This document shows positions 16,654 to 26,189 of a stretch of 50,901 bases of DNA, piece after piece. Source of the stretch: Clostridia bacterium DTU068. Lineage in GTDB: Bacteria; Bacillota; DSM-12270; Thermacetogeniales; Thermacetogeniaceae. The notes under the pieces are model-generated. The model did not search any database. It worked only from the letters and a program-made list of their open reading frames with translations, and had not been told where the DNA came from. Positions within the stretch are counted from its first letter, which is position 1. Every line of letters starts with the position of its first letter. The translations under genes and the position numbers were made by a program. The stretch lies in NCBI GenBank assembly GCA_001513545.1, contig LFTQ01000157.1, positions 7,191-58,091 on the forward strand. Direction: 5' to 3'.

Positions 16654-17562
16654 ATGGAACTGTTAAAAATAAATGGAAATACCTATTATATTAAAGCCCC
16701 TACCAACGCAGGGGTCTATCTATTTAACAACAGGGACTGTCTCTTGATCGATACCTGTTTTACCGACAAACAGGCACATCAGATCGATAAGATCCTCAAG
16801 GAAAATAACTTTAATCTCCGCTATATAATAAATACCCATACCCATTTGGATCACTGCCGCGGCAACCTTTATTTTCAGGAAACATATCCGGAGTGTAAGG
16901 TGTTTGCCTCTGAGCAAGAGAGGCCTTTTATGGAGCACCCTTATCTCCTGGGGGCCATCTTTTTTTCGGCCAGTCCCTTAAAGCATTTGGATCCGGCACC
17001 TCCGTCATTTCCGGTAGATCATTACCTAAAACCTGGAACCCATGACCTAGGCGGCAAACCCTTTAGGGTGATCCCCCTCCCTGGGCACACCAGAGGGCAG
17101 ATTGGAATTGTAACCCCTGATAGGGTGTGTTTTTTAGGTGATTCTATCTTCAGCAGGCAGGTTATTATAAAGTATTCCCTTCCCTACCTCTTTGATCTGG
17201 AAGGGAGCATTAAAACCCTTCACTTTCTTCCGGAGATCGATGCTGACTACTTCCTGCTCAGCCATGAGGAAGGGGTAATTGCCAGCAAGGACCTGCCTGA
17301 CCTGGTTAGTTATAATCTAGCAAATATTGAAAAGTTCCAGCAACAGATACTGGCCTTATTAAAGCAGCCTTTAAGCAGGGAGCAGTTGGTAAAAGAAATC
17401 AGCCTGAGCAATAATATTGTTTTAAATCTGTTGGAGTATCACGTTATCCAGACCACGGTTTCGGCTTTCCTCACCTACCTCAATCAACAGGGGCTGATTA
17501 CCTACACTATTGATCAAGGAAGATTGTATTTTCACCAGCCACAGCCTGTGAACTCCCAATGA
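16654..17562 (+). CDS. MBL-fold metallo-hydrolase
   Basis: About 302 residues. The zinc motif HTHLDH lies at about 62-67, LPGHTRGQ near 144 and FLGDSIF near 161, in the usual beta-lactamase order, with a 90-residue helical extension that probably adds substrate specificity. ATG 16654 is preferred over 16621 because AAAAAAGGGTG lies before it. Substrate unknown; thioester or lactone hydrolysis is usual for relatives. Confidence 0.88.
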   Translation: MELLKINGNTYYIKAPTNAGVYLFNNRDCLLIDTCFTDKQAHQIDKILKENNFNLRYIINTHTHLDHCRGNLYFQETYPECKVFASEQERPFMEHPYLLGAIFFSASPLKHLDPAPPSFPVDHYLKPGTHDLGGKPFRVIPLPGHTRGQIGIVTPDRVCFLGDSIFSRQVIIKYSLPYLFDLEGSIKTLHFLPEIDADYFLLSHEEGVIASKDLPDLVSYNLANIEKFQQQILALLKQPLSREQLVKEISLSNNIVLNLLEYHVIQTTVSAFLTYLNQQGLITYTIDQGRLYFHQPQPVNSQ

Positions 17563-17578
17563 TAATTAAGGATAATAG

Positions 17579-18418
17579 TTAGAAAGAGATCACCATGCCC
17601 CCTTCTCCGGCATAGGTAGCTATGGTGGAGCCCATCTCATTAACGATGAATTGTTCTTCCTTTATATTGAAGTTCTTCATGATCTGGCTTTTTAACATTT
17701 CAGCATCTTTCAGATTGTTGAAGTGGGAAATGCTGAACAATCTTGTGGGAATATCCTTTGCTTCCCGCAGTTTTTCACCCATTCTTTCCATCACTCTTTG
17801 TAATGCTTTTTTTCTGCCGTGTATTTTTTCAAGGGTTACTAATGCCCCATCAACCCCTGTAAGCAAAACTTTGATATTAAGCAGTTTGGCCAATGAGCCT
17901 TGAAATTTACTCAACCTGCCTCCTTTGACAACGTTCTCCAGGGTATCCAGGAGCACATAGTGGGTCAAACCTTTTTTATACTCTGTCAAAATTTGAATTA
18001 TATGATCCCGGGACATGCCCTTTTCAGCCAGCAGAGCGGCCTTGATAACCTGCAGCCCCTGGCCTAGTGTAGCCGCCCAACTGTCAAAAACAGCCACATT
18101 AACACCTGATAGTTTCCTGGCTAAGCATGCTGTTTGATAAGTACCGCTCAGTTTGGATGATATATTGATACAGAGCAGTTCTCCTTTGGCCTCTAGTTCC
18201 TTAAAAACCTTGATGAAACTTGCTGCTGATGGTTGAGATGTTTTCGGCAATTCTTTTGTTTTGGCCATTTTTTCGTAAAATTCCTTTGTTGAAATATCAA
18301 TACCGTCTGCATATTCTTTTCCATCGATATATACAGTAAGGGGAACAACTGTGATATTATGCTTTTCTACAATTTCTGCCGGCAGATCTGCTGCACTGTC
18401 TGTAATGACTTGGATCAT
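17579..18418 (-). CDS. DegV family fatty-acid-binding protein
   Basis: 279 residues, the full DegV length. Hallmarks: ITDSAADLP at 4-12, TSQPSAASF near 60, ISSKLSGTYQTA near 86 and GGRLSKFQGSLAKLLNIKVLL near 165. DegV/FakB proteins hold a fatty acid for phosphorylation by FakA; no FakA gene is present here. ATG 18418 has AAAGGAGGAAAAG upstream. It converges with the MBL gene, leaving 16 bases. Confidence 0.92.
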   Translation of the reverse strand: MIQVITDSAADLPAEIVEKHNITVVPLTVYIDGKEYADGIDISTKEFYEKMAKTKELPKTSQPSAASFIKVFKELEAKGELLCINISSKLSGTYQTACLARKLSGVNVAVFDSWAATLGQGLQVIKAALLAEKGMSRDHIIQILTEYKKGLTHYVLLDTLENVVKGGRLSKFQGSLAKLLNIKVLLTGVDGALVTLEKIHGRKKALQRVMERMGEKLREAKDIPTRLFSISHFNNLKDAEMLKSQIMKNFNIKEEQFIVNEMGSTIATYAGEGGMVISF

Positions 18419-18638
18419 GTCTTTTCCTCCTTTTCCTCTTCGGGCTGCTATGTGTATTATACTTGATCAAATCTGCCTTTTCACCTGCTCTTAGTAAGTA
18501 ACAATTTCTAACAGCAGCAATATAATAAAGGTAAAAATATCCTTATTGGGAACTTTTGTTGTAACAGCTCAATAAATTTTCATGCCAATTAAGCTGACCA
18601 GTATGATTGTTATTCTTGAATAAAAGGGGGTGCTGCAG

Positions 18639-18938
18639 TTGTATAATTACGAGCCGCTGGATTCTATGTATCCAGATGTCTACTATCGAGTATATCCATA
18701 TGTCAAACAGATGTGTGAAATGTATGACAATAGTTCAAACCCAGATCTATACCCTTATCCGACCAGGGAAGCTATTGAAAAAATGACCGACAGTATTTAT
18801 AACAGGGTTATGGCAGAAATGAAAAACCTTTCTTCAGATGAGGAGATAACTGTTAAACAGTTTGGAAGAGGGTTGTTCAGGTCTTTGATTGCGATCCTAT
18901 TAATTCGAGAGCTTCTCAGAAGAAGAAGGTCCTTTTAG
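18639..18938 (+). CDS. Small Tyr-rich protein of unknown function
   Basis: About 99 residues. The N-terminal half is rich in tyrosine, proline and aspartate (YNYEPLDSMYPDVYYRVYPY), the middle is helical and the end is a hydrophobic helix followed by RRRRSF. TTG 18639 is chosen for its GGGGGTG site; GTG 18630 in frame is too close to it. The composition recalls coat-like or membrane-edge proteins of spore formers, but I do not recognise a family. Confidence 0.65.
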   Translation: MYNYEPLDSMYPDVYYRVYPYVKQMCEMYDNSSNPDLYPYPTREAIEKMTDSIYNRVMAEMKNLSSDEEITVKQFGRGLFRSLIAILLIRELLRRRRSF

Positions 18939-18956
18939 AGCATTAAATACTCATTC

Positions 18957-18987
18957 AAGTGGCAGTATTTGCTGTCACTTTTTTTCT
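18957..18987 (+). terminator. Rho-independent terminator
   Basis: AAGTGGCAG (18957-18965) pairs with CTGTCACTT (18972-18980, one G-U), six-base loop, then a long T run. Confidence 0.8.
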
Positions 18988-19015
18988 ATTTTATATATTT
19001 TTACAGAGAAATAAC

Positions 19016-19024
19016 TGGTATAAT
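19016..19024 (+). promoter_or_regulatory. Extended -10 promoter of the AGCS gene
   Basis: TGGTATAAT combines the TGn extension with a consensus -10 box, 34 bases before the start. No good -35 box is present, as expected for this class. Confidence 0.5.
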
Positions 19025-19057
19025 AAAAGATATTTTTATAGTATTTAGGGGGTTGAA

Positions 19058-20422
19058 TTGTGTATGAGCATTTCTGAAGTAATCGGTGCAGTCAATGGTT
19101 TTGTGTGGGGGCCATGGATGCTGGTGCTATTGGTGGGCACGGGCTTGTTTCTGACTATACGCCTTGGATTTATGCAGTTTTCTACCCTTCCCTATGCACT
19201 CAAGCTTGCTTTCTCACCCTCAGCCCAGGACCGCAAGTCTCAAGGTGATATTTCACACTTTCAGGCCTTGATGACCGCTCTTGCAGCAACAATAGGTACC
19301 GGTAATATTGTAGGTGTTGCCACAGCTGTAGTGCTGGGCGGCCCAGGTGCTGTCTTTTGGATGTGGGTTACAGCCCTTGTTGGCATGGCAACCAAATACA
19401 GTGAAGCCGTGCTGGCGATTAAGTATCGCATAACTGATGAAAAAGGGGAAATGGCCGGAGGTCCCATGTACTACATTGAGCGGGGTATGAGGTGTAAATG
19501 GCTCGCCTGGCTTTTTGCTCTGTTCGGTGCTGTAGCAGCATTTGGTATCGGCAATCTGGTACAGGTTAACGCGGTGGCAGGGAATATGAATGACACTTTT
19601 GGTATTCCTTTTTGGCTTACCGGAATTGTTTTGACTATCTTAACTGCTCTGGTTATCCTCGGTGGGATCAAAAGTATTGGAAAAGCAACAGGAGTTTTGG
19701 TGCCTTTCATGGCTGTTATATATATCATAGGCGGACTAGTTATCATGATCCTTAATTATGATCGAATACCCCACGCCTTTGGGCTTATTTTTTCACAGGC
19801 TTTTACAGCAGAGGCGGGTTTCGGCGCTCTGATCGGTACTACTATCCGTTATGGTGTGGCTAGAGGTGTATTTTCCAATGAGGCAGGGCTCGGATCTGCA
19901 CCGATTGCCGCTGCTTCCGCAAAAACCGACCACCCCTGCAGACAGGGATTGGTTTCTATGACAGGTACTTTTCTGGACACCATTGTTGTATGTACTATCA
20001 CAGGTCTCACAGTGGTAATGGCCAATATCTATCCCTCTATTGAGGTGGCTGATGCTGCTGTGCTGACCGGCAAGTCCTTTGACTTTTTCCTCCCGGGTAT
20101 TGGCAGTCTTGTGGTTACCATTGGTTTGATGTTGTTTGCTTACTCTACTGTCTTGGGCTGGGCTTATTATGGAGAGAAGTGTTTTTATTACTTGACCAAT
20201 ATCAAAGGTGTGCAATTATACAGGATCATTTTCTGTGTTGTCGTATTTTTTGGAGCGGTTACACAGCTGGAATTGGTCTGGGATATAGCTGATACATTTA
20301 ATGGAGCGATGGCTATACCAAACCTGATTGCTCTTCTGGCTCTATCAGGTGTTGTGGCTGCAGAGACCAGGGATTTCAAAAGGATCCGCGCTTTAGAAAA
20401 ATCAGGCAAAAAGCCCATATAA
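19058..20422 (+). CDS. Sodium:alanine (AGCS family) symporter
   Basis: 454 residues, about 11 membrane helices. Family motifs are clear: FQALMTALAATIGTGNIVGV near 69, GGPGAVFWMWVTAL, GGPMYYIERG and GVFSNEAGLGSAPIAAASA. It imports alanine, glycine or a similar amino acid with Na+. TTG 19058 has GGGGG five bases upstream; ATG 19064 is the alternative. Confidence 0.95.
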   Translation: MCMSISEVIGAVNGFVWGPWMLVLLVGTGLFLTIRLGFMQFSTLPYALKLAFSPSAQDRKSQGDISHFQALMTALAATIGTGNIVGVATAVVLGGPGAVFWMWVTALVGMATKYSEAVLAIKYRITDEKGEMAGGPMYYIERGMRCKWLAWLFALFGAVAAFGIGNLVQVNAVAGNMNDTFGIPFWLTGIVLTILTALVILGGIKSIGKATGVLVPFMAVIYIIGGLVIMILNYDRIPHAFGLIFSQAFTAEAGFGALIGTTIRYGVARGVFSNEAGLGSAPIAAASAKTDHPCRQGLVSMTGTFLDTIVVCTITGLTVVMANIYPSIEVADAAVLTGKSFDFFLPGIGSLVVTIGLMLFAYSTVLGWAYYGEKCFYYLTNIKGVQLYRIIFCVVVFFGAVTQLELVWDIADTFNGAMAIPNLIALLALSGVVAAETRDFKRIRALEKSGKKPI

Positions 20423-20519
20423 AAAAAGTGAGCATTTATGCTGCAGGAATTTTGTTGACCGTTGGCGAAGTTAATGAAAAATATTGATTTGGGAGACTTA
20501 GAAAGGGGGTTATAGGTTT

Positions 20520-20750
20520 ATGGCAGAGGAAAAGAAAAAATATAAATTTACTTTTAAAATTGTTCAGGACCTCTGTATGGATTGCGCGAGCTGTTGGTAT
20601 GTGTGTACCTATGAAGGCGGCAGTGAAGCTATTGATGTGAGCTATAATGGAGGAGCTTTCTTTGTGATCGATGAGGGTTCCTGCATAAGGTGTGGGCGGT
20701 GCTATCGTTCCTGCCCGGTCAAGGCTGTTGAGCGCATTAAAAATGCCTAA
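20520..20750 (+). CDS. Small 2[4Fe-4S] ferredoxin
   Basis: 76 residues with two cluster motifs: C-x2-C-x2-C-x3-C at about 19-29 (CMDCASCWYVC) and CIRCGRCYRSCP at about 55-66. The charged N terminus (AEEKKKYKFTF) and the spacing between motifs are longer than in classic clostridial ferredoxin. ATG 20520 follows AAAGGGGG. Stands alone, ending in a terminator; a general electron carrier. Confidence 0.9.
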   Translation: MAEEKKKYKFTFKIVQDLCMDCASCWYVCTYEGGSEAIDVSYNGGAFFVIDEGSCIRCGRCYRSCPVKAVERIKNA

Positions 20751-20793
20751 GGGCATATAGTTTATTGGGTCTTATAGTTTAATTAGCTTGGTG

Positions 20794-20821
20794 AATCCCC
20801 GTTTTTGAATGGGGATTTTTT
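20794..20821 (+). terminator. Rho-independent terminator
   Basis: AATCCCC (20794-20800) with GGGGATT (20811-20817), ten-base loop, T run. Follows the ferredoxin gene. Confidence 0.8.
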
Positions 20822-20866
20822 CTTCTTAATAAAGCTGTGCTATACTTGTAGCGAGGTGAAGAGAAA

Positions 20867-21940
20867 ATGGCCTTAACCTGTGGTATTATCGGTTTACCCC
20901 TAGTGGGGAAAACAACACTGTTCAACCTCTTGACCCAGGGAGAGGAAGAGACATCCAGTTATGCAGGTCGCACAAAAACCAGTGTTCGTGTGGCCAAGAT
21001 TCCAGACAAGCGTCTTGACTTATTGGCGGAAATATACCTTCCCCGCAAAGCGATTCCTGCGATGCTGGAGGTTACAGATCTGCCTGGTTTGAACCGGGGA
21101 TCAGGGGCAGCTTTTTTAAATGCAGTGCGGGAGGTGGATGCCCTGATCCATGTTGTCAGAGCCTTCAGGAATGACAATATACCGCACATCGATGGCGATA
21201 TCAACCCGTTGCGTGATCTGGAAAATGTTAATGCTGAGCTTTTTCTGGCGGATCTGCAGATGGTGGAGACCAGGTTGGAGAGGATAGCTGCCAGCAAAAA
21301 GATAAAAGGTGAAACTTTAGTGGAGCAGGATGCACTAAAGCGATGCCAGGAAGTTCTTAATGAGGAAAAACCACTGCTGGAAGCCGGCCTCAGCGATGAT
21401 GAGTGGCAGGCAGTGCGTTCACTGGGATTTTTAACTACAAAGCCTATGATTCTTGTCATCAATATGGATGAGGACCAACTGCGGGATGGTCATTATGAAG
21501 GTGAAGAGGGTGTCAGGTTATATGGGGAGGGGAAGGGATTCCCTGTTCTCCCCATCTGCCTTGAACTGGAAGCGGAGATAGCACAATTGGATCCGGGAGA
21601 AAGGGAATTATTCCTCACAGAGATGGGGATCTCTGAGCCGGGTGTTGAGAGGGTTGCCAAAACCATTTATAAACACCTGGGTTTGATATCGTTTTTAACT
21701 GTGGGACGTGACGAGGTAAAAGCCTGGACCATTAAAAAGGGAACAGCAGCTAGGGTAGCTGCAGGTAAGGTCCATACAGATATTGAGCGGGGTTTTATCA
21801 GGGCTGAGGTTGTTAAATATGAGGATATGGAAAAATATCGGGATATGACAAAGATTAAAGAAAAGGGGCTTGCCCGTCTGGAGGGCAAGGATTATATTGT
21901 ACAGGATGGAGATATTATCGAGTTTAGGTTTAATATTTAA
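20867..21940 (+). CDS. ychF: YchF/Obg-like ATPase
   Basis: 357 residues. G1 GLPLVGKTTLF at 8-18, G3 DLPGL near 73, and NMDE in place of the NKxD G4 motif, the change that gives YchF its ATP preference. The C-terminal 80 residues are the TGS/DUF933 domain (WTIKKGTAARVAAGKVHTDIE ... VQDGDIIEFRFNI). The protein associates with ribosomes and acts in stress responses in other bacteria. ATG 20867 follows GCGAGGTGAAG. Confidence 0.92.
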   Translation: MALTCGIIGLPLVGKTTLFNLLTQGEEETSSYAGRTKTSVRVAKIPDKRLDLLAEIYLPRKAIPAMLEVTDLPGLNRGSGAAFLNAVREVDALIHVVRAFRNDNIPHIDGDINPLRDLENVNAELFLADLQMVETRLERIAASKKIKGETLVEQDALKRCQEVLNEEKPLLEAGLSDDEWQAVRSLGFLTTKPMILVINMDEDQLRDGHYEGEEGVRLYGEGKGFPVLPICLELEAEIAQLDPGERELFLTEMGISEPGVERVAKTIYKHLGLISFLTVGRDEVKAWTIKKGTAARVAAGKVHTDIERGFIRAEVVKYEDMEKYRDMTKIKEKGLARLEGKDYIVQDGDIIEFRFNI

Positions 21941-22047
21941 TTGTTGATTGTTGGCTGATAGTTAATTCGGAGCAGGATATTGTCGGTATTGGTAGAATTA
22001 TGAAGAGAAGATTGTTAAAGGGGGGTGAACCCCGGTAAGGGGCACAG

Positions 22048-22551
22048 ATGGCCAGTGGTGAGCAGGAAATTCAATTGGTAATATTCAGATTGGGTGTAGA
22101 GGAATATGGTGTGCCAATTACTCAGGTGCAGGAGATCAATTTATTATCCAAGCCGACAAAAATTCCCAACAGTCCGGTTTTCTTAGAAGGGGTGATCAAC
22201 CTGCGGGGTCGGATCATCCCGGTGGTTGATCTGAAAAAGAGGTTTGCACTTGACCATACAAAGTATACAAAAGATGCCCGGATTATGATAGTTGAAGTTA
22301 ATGAAAGCGTTATTGGAGTAATTGTTGATGAGGTGTTAGAGGTGCTTCGCCTACCTGCCGGCAGTATTGAACCACCACCTCCGGTGATTGCGGGTATTAC
22401 AGCTGCTTATTTGGATGGGGTAGGCAAGTTGGATGACAGGCTGTTTATTCTTCTGAATATGGATAAGGTTTTAACAGTAAGTGAACAGGAAGAGCTCGAA
22501 CAAGTGGAAAGTATGGCGGATTCTGGAGAAATCCTTATTCAAGAAGGTTAG
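22048..22551 (+). CDS. cheW: CheW-like adaptor protein
   Basis: 167 residues covering one CheW domain: LVIFRLGVEEYGVPITQVQEI near 12, then VFLEGVINLRGRIIPVVDLKKRF and VGVIVDEVLEVLRLP. A 25-residue acidic tail follows. CheW links receptors to CheA, but no other chemotaxis gene is near, and it heads a row of housekeeping genes with acpS nine bases downstream. ATG 22048; ribosome site GGGGTGAACCCCGG is 12-25 bases upstream and GTAAGGGG nearer. Confidence 0.9.
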   Translation: MASGEQEIQLVIFRLGVEEYGVPITQVQEINLLSKPTKIPNSPVFLEGVINLRGRIIPVVDLKKRFALDHTKYTKDARIMIVEVNESVIGVIVDEVLEVLRLPAGSIEPPPPVIAGITAAYLDGVGKLDDRLFILLNMDKVLTVSEQEELEQVESMADSGEILIQEG

Positions 22552-22559
22552 TTGATAAA

Positions 22560-22955
22560 ATGGTTTTAGGGATCGGTATTGACATCATTGAAATAGACAG
22601 GGTGGAAAAGGCTCTGGCAAGGCGTAAAGGCCTGCTGAGGCGGCTGTTTACCCAACAGGAGATCGCCTACTGCAATAGGCGGGGGAGGGCTGCGGCTTCT
22701 TTAGCTGCCCGTTTCGCTGCCAAGGAGGCTGTCAGGAAGGCCTGTAGTTCTGTGATGCCTGATATACTGTTTCCCTGGCTGGAGATTGAAATTGCTGTGG
22801 AGGGGGAACGGCCCCAGGTAAAACTGTTGGGGAGTAGTGCAGTTGAGGCAGAGAAGAGGGGGATTGCCGAGCTGTTGGTGAGCCTGAGCCACAGCAGAGA
22901 TTATGCCTGTGCCTCTGTCGTGGCCCTTGGGGAAGCAGCCGGTCCTAACATTTAA
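22560..22955 (+). CDS. acpS: Holo-[acyl-carrier-protein] synthase
   Basis: 131 residues, normal for AcpS. It transfers phosphopantetheine from CoA to ACP. GIGIDIIEIDRV holds the Mg-binding aspartate D8, and RFAAKEAVRKA the paired glutamate; SLSHSRDYACASVVAL is the C-terminal signature. Lies in the usual Firmicutes order acpS, nnrE-nnrD, alr. Confidence 0.95.
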   Translation: MVLGIGIDIIEIDRVEKALARRKGLLRRLFTQQEIAYCNRRGRAAASLAARFAAKEAVRKACSSVMPDILFPWLEIEIAVEGERPQVKLLGSSAVEAEKRGIAELLVSLSHSRDYACASVVALGEAAGPNI

Positions 22956-22972
22956 AGAGAAGGTGGTTGGCC

Positions 22973-24559
22973 ATGCGGCTTGTGAAAGCGGCCCAGATGC
23001 GGGAAATGGATCTGGATGCCACAAGGAGATACAGTATTCCCAGTTTGATTTTAATGGAAAACGCCGGTCTATCCATAGTGCAGGTGATTATGCAGCGCTT
23101 TCTTGGCGAGGAAGTGCAGGGTAAAAGGGTTTTTATTATCGCCGGCCCCGGGAACAATGGGGGAGACGGTTTTGTGGTAGGGAGGCACCTATTTAATAAA
23201 GGGGCTTTTGTTGGTTTTTTAATCACTGTTCCACCTGATAACTATCGGGGGGATGCTGCTGTTAATTTAAAGATTGTCGAAGATATGGGATTACCCTACA
23301 GTATACTGCATCCTGAAAATTTGGACAGTGTTGCTGTTGAATTAGAAAAAGCTGACCTCATTGTGGATGCTCTTTTTGGAACAGGGTTTAAGGGAGTCCC
23401 CCGGGAACCCTTTGCCTCGTTAATCAGAATGGTAAATAAGGCTGGGAAACCGGTTATCGCTGTAGACATCCCATCAGGTATGGAAGCTGATACAGGACGG
23501 ATAAGCGGTGATTGCATCCGGGCACAAGCTACAGTGACCATGGGAATGCCCAAGTTGGGGCTGTATCTTGATCCTGGTGCACAGTACACCGGAAAGGTTA
23601 TTGTAGGGGATATTTCATTCCCTCCTGATCTGAAGAGTGAAGAGGGTGGGGATTACTACCTGGTTGATGAAAAAATGGCAGCAGAGATGCTGCCTGAACG
23701 CCTTCCCACCAGTCATAAAGGGGACTTCGGTCATGTAGCTGTCATCGGTGGCACAAGAGGCTATACCGGTGCAGTTGTTTTAGCCAGCAATGCGGCTCTG
23801 CGCGGTGGAGCGGGATTGGTGACCGCCATTATTCCAGAAGTGTGCTACCCTATTGCTGCGGTGAAACTTACCGAAGCTATGACCTTCCCGGCCAAGGGGA
23901 CTGAAAACGGTGGTTTTTCCAGTTCAGCTCTGGAATCCATCAAAGGGGTTTTGCAGAGAGCCACAGTTGCTGCTGTAGGCCCAGGGCTGGGGCAGGAAGA
24001 GGAAACAGCAGACTTTCTGGAAGATCTATTGAAAAATCTCAATATACCTATAGTGCTCGATGCCGATGCTCTCAATATCATTGCCAAGAGGAGGCATTTG
24101 TTATCAGATCAAGCCCTTGCGAAACAGAGAAGGAATTGGGTGTTTACCCCTCATCCAGGTGAAATGGCCCGCCTCTGTGATACAACGATTGCTGCGGTAC
24201 AGGAGGACCGGGTAGGGGTTGCTGCTGAAGCCAGCAGAAAATGGGGTGTGGTTCTGGTTCTCAAAGGAGCACATACAGTTATTGCAGGTCCTGAGGGTCC
24301 CCTTTTCATCAACAGCACCGGAAATCCCGGATTGGCTTCCGGTGGCACCGGTGATGTGCTGGCAGGGTTGATCGCTTCATTTTTGGCACAGGGGTTGGAT
24401 CCTTTACAGGCAGCTGTCTGTGGCCCCTTTATTCATGGTTTGGCTGCGGACCTGATAGCAGAGAAGTCAGGAGAAGCCGGAATGATTGCTGGAGATCTAC
24501 TTGCTGAGATATCTCAAGTGATCGAGTCACTCACTGCTTTGAAACGGGGGCGCAGTTAA
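22973..24559 (+). CDS. Bifunctional NAD(P)HX epimerase / dehydratase
   Basis: About 528 residues. Residues 1-215 are the YjeF N-terminal epimerase (GPGNNGGDGFVVGRHL, DALFGTGFKG, AVDIPSGM); the rest is the ADP-dependent dehydratase (HKGDFGHVAVIGGTRGYTGA, GPGLGQ, DADALN, TPHPGEMARL, NSTGNPGLASGGTGDVLAG). Together they repair hydrated NADH and NADPH. ATG 22973 with AAGGTGG six bases upstream is better than TTG 22967. The next gene begins directly after its stop. Confidence 0.95.
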   Translation: MRLVKAAQMREMDLDATRRYSIPSLILMENAGLSIVQVIMQRFLGEEVQGKRVFIIAGPGNNGGDGFVVGRHLFNKGAFVGFLITVPPDNYRGDAAVNLKIVEDMGLPYSILHPENLDSVAVELEKADLIVDALFGTGFKGVPREPFASLIRMVNKAGKPVIAVDIPSGMEADTGRISGDCIRAQATVTMGMPKLGLYLDPGAQYTGKVIVGDISFPPDLKSEEGGDYYLVDEKMAAEMLPERLPTSHKGDFGHVAVIGGTRGYTGAVVLASNAALRGGAGLVTAIIPEVCYPIAAVKLTEAMTFPAKGTENGGFSSSALESIKGVLQRATVAAVGPGLGQEEETADFLEDLLKNLNIPIVLDADALNIIAKRRHLLSDQALAKQRRNWVFTPHPGEMARLCDTTIAAVQEDRVGVAAEASRKWGVVLVLKGAHTVIAGPEGPLFINSTGNPGLASGGTGDVLAGLIASFLAQGLDPLQAAVCGPFIHGLAADLIAEKSGEAGMIAGDLLAEISQVIESLTALKRGRS

Positions 24560-25696
24560 ATGGGGAGACCCGTTTGGGCAGAGATCGATCTCGATGCTCT
24601 AAAGAATAATGTGCAGGAGATGCGCCGCATAACAGACCTAAATGCACAGTTGATGGCTGTTGTTAAAGCCAATGGGTATGGGCATGGGATTGAGCAGACA
24701 GCAAGCACAGCTCTTCAAAGCGGGGCTACCTGGCTGGGTGTGGCTCTTCTGCAGGAGGCTGTTTTGCTGCGTGATAAAGGGATCACCGCTCCCATATTAG
24801 TTCTCGGTTATACACCGGTGGATGATGCTGTTGAGGTCATAAACCATGACATCAGCCAGACCATTTTTACTGTTGAAGATGCCCGGGCTTTTGCAGTTGC
24901 TGCTCACCGGCTTGGTAAAAAAGCAAAGGTGCATATCAAGATTGACACAGGTATGGGCAGGTTGGGTTTTTCCCTGCAGGGGGATACTCTGGATAAAATC
25001 CGCAGTTTATCACAGCTGCCCGGTTTGGATATAGAAGGGATCTTCACACATTTTGCCACAGCTGATGATTCCGATAAATCATTTGCTGAAGAGCAGTTTA
25101 TGAGATTTCAGCAGTTGCTGAAACAGCTGGCTGCACATCATATTTATATTAAGTGGCGGCATTGTGCCAATTCCGCCTCAGTGATAGATCTTCCCTATAC
25201 CCACCTGGATCTGGTACGCCCGGGGATCGCTCTTTATGGATACTATCCTTCCCCTTATGTTAACCGTGCTCTGGTGAAGCTGCTTCCGGTCATGTCTTTA
25301 AAGGCAAGGGTGGCTTTTGTTAAAGAGGTAGCAGAGGGGTGCAGTATCAGTTATGGCAGAAAATATATCGCTAAGAAGAAAACATTTATTGCCACAATCC
25401 CTTTGGGATATGGGGATGGATATTCCAGGTTGCTCTCTAACCAGGGAGAAGTGCTGATCAGGGGTAAGCGTGCTCCTGTTGTGGGTCGTGTATGTATGGA
25501 TCAGCTGATGGTTGATGTGGGTCATCTTCCAGATGTACAGCAGGGGGATGAGGTTGTGCTTTTGGGCAGGCAGGAGGGAGAAGAGATCACTGCTGATGAA
25601 TTGGCTGGGAAATTGGGGACCATCAGTTATGAAGTCCTCTGTATGATCAGTGAACGAGTTCCACGGGTCTACCTGTGCAATAATGGAAAGGGTTAA
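24560..25696 (+). CDS. alr: Alanine racemase
   Basis: 378 residues, PLP-dependent, making D-alanine for the cell wall. K36 in VVKANGYGHG carries PLP; the second catalytic residue is the tyrosine in ISYGRKY; IDTGMGRLGF, HCANSAS and RVCMDQLMVDVG are family signatures. ATG 24560 is adjacent to the stop of the preceding gene, so the two are coupled. Confidence 0.96.
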   Translation: MGRPVWAEIDLDALKNNVQEMRRITDLNAQLMAVVKANGYGHGIEQTASTALQSGATWLGVALLQEAVLLRDKGITAPILVLGYTPVDDAVEVINHDISQTIFTVEDARAFAVAAHRLGKKAKVHIKIDTGMGRLGFSLQGDTLDKIRSLSQLPGLDIEGIFTHFATADDSDKSFAEEQFMRFQQLLKQLAAHHIYIKWRHCANSASVIDLPYTHLDLVRPGIALYGYYPSPYVNRALVKLLPVMSLKARVAFVKEVAEGCSISYGRKYIAKKKTFIATIPLGYGDGYSRLLSNQGEVLIRGKRAPVVGRVCMDQLMVDVGHLPDVQQGDEVVLLGRQEGEEITADELAGKLGTISYEVLCMISERVPRVYLCNNGKG

Positions 25697-25712
25697 TATG
25701 AGGTGATATCCT

Positions 25713-26189
25713 TTGTGGCAGATATACTCACACAGCACCATGGTAACTGAAGCAATAGGTCGGGAACTGGGAAAGCTTCTCGGCCCTGGTGATATTATCT
25801 GCCTTACAGGTGAACTGGGGGCAGGGAAAACAGTATTGGTGCGGGGTATTGCCTCGGGCCTTGATGTTAAGGAGCCTGTTTCCAGTCCAAGTTTTTTGAT
25901 CATCCAGGAATACCAAGGTAAATACCCGGTTTTTCACTGTGATTTTTATCGCCTGGGATCTTACCAGGAATTAGTGGATATTGGATGGGAAGAATACTTT
26001 AATAGAGAAGGCGTTATCCTGGTTGAATGGGGTAATCTGATACCTGACGCCTTTCCTGCAGATTTTCTGGAAGTGAAAATCCAACATACAGATGTGGAAA
26101 CAGGCCGCCTTCTACAATTTATCCCAAAGAGCCATCACTATATAACTATTGTTGAGGAGTTGTCAAAAAAATGCGGATCCTGGGAATAG
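25713..26189 (+). CDS. tsaE: tRNA t6A modification ATPase TsaE
   Basis: 158 residues. Walker A GELGAGKTVLVRG at about 38-50, SPSFLIIQEY and HCDFYRLGSYQELVDIGWEEYF, then VEWG, all TsaE marks. It supplies ATPase activity to the TsaB-TsaD complex. TTG 25713 follows GAGGTGATAT. Ends 19 bases inside tsaB. Confidence 0.95.
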   Translation: MWQIYSHSTMVTEAIGRELGKLLGPGDIICLTGELGAGKTVLVRGIASGLDVKEPVSSPSFLIIQEYQGKYPVFHCDFYRLGSYQELVDIGWEEYFNREGVILVEWGNLIPDAFPADFLEVKIQHTDVETGRLLQFIPKSHHYITIVEELSKKCGSWE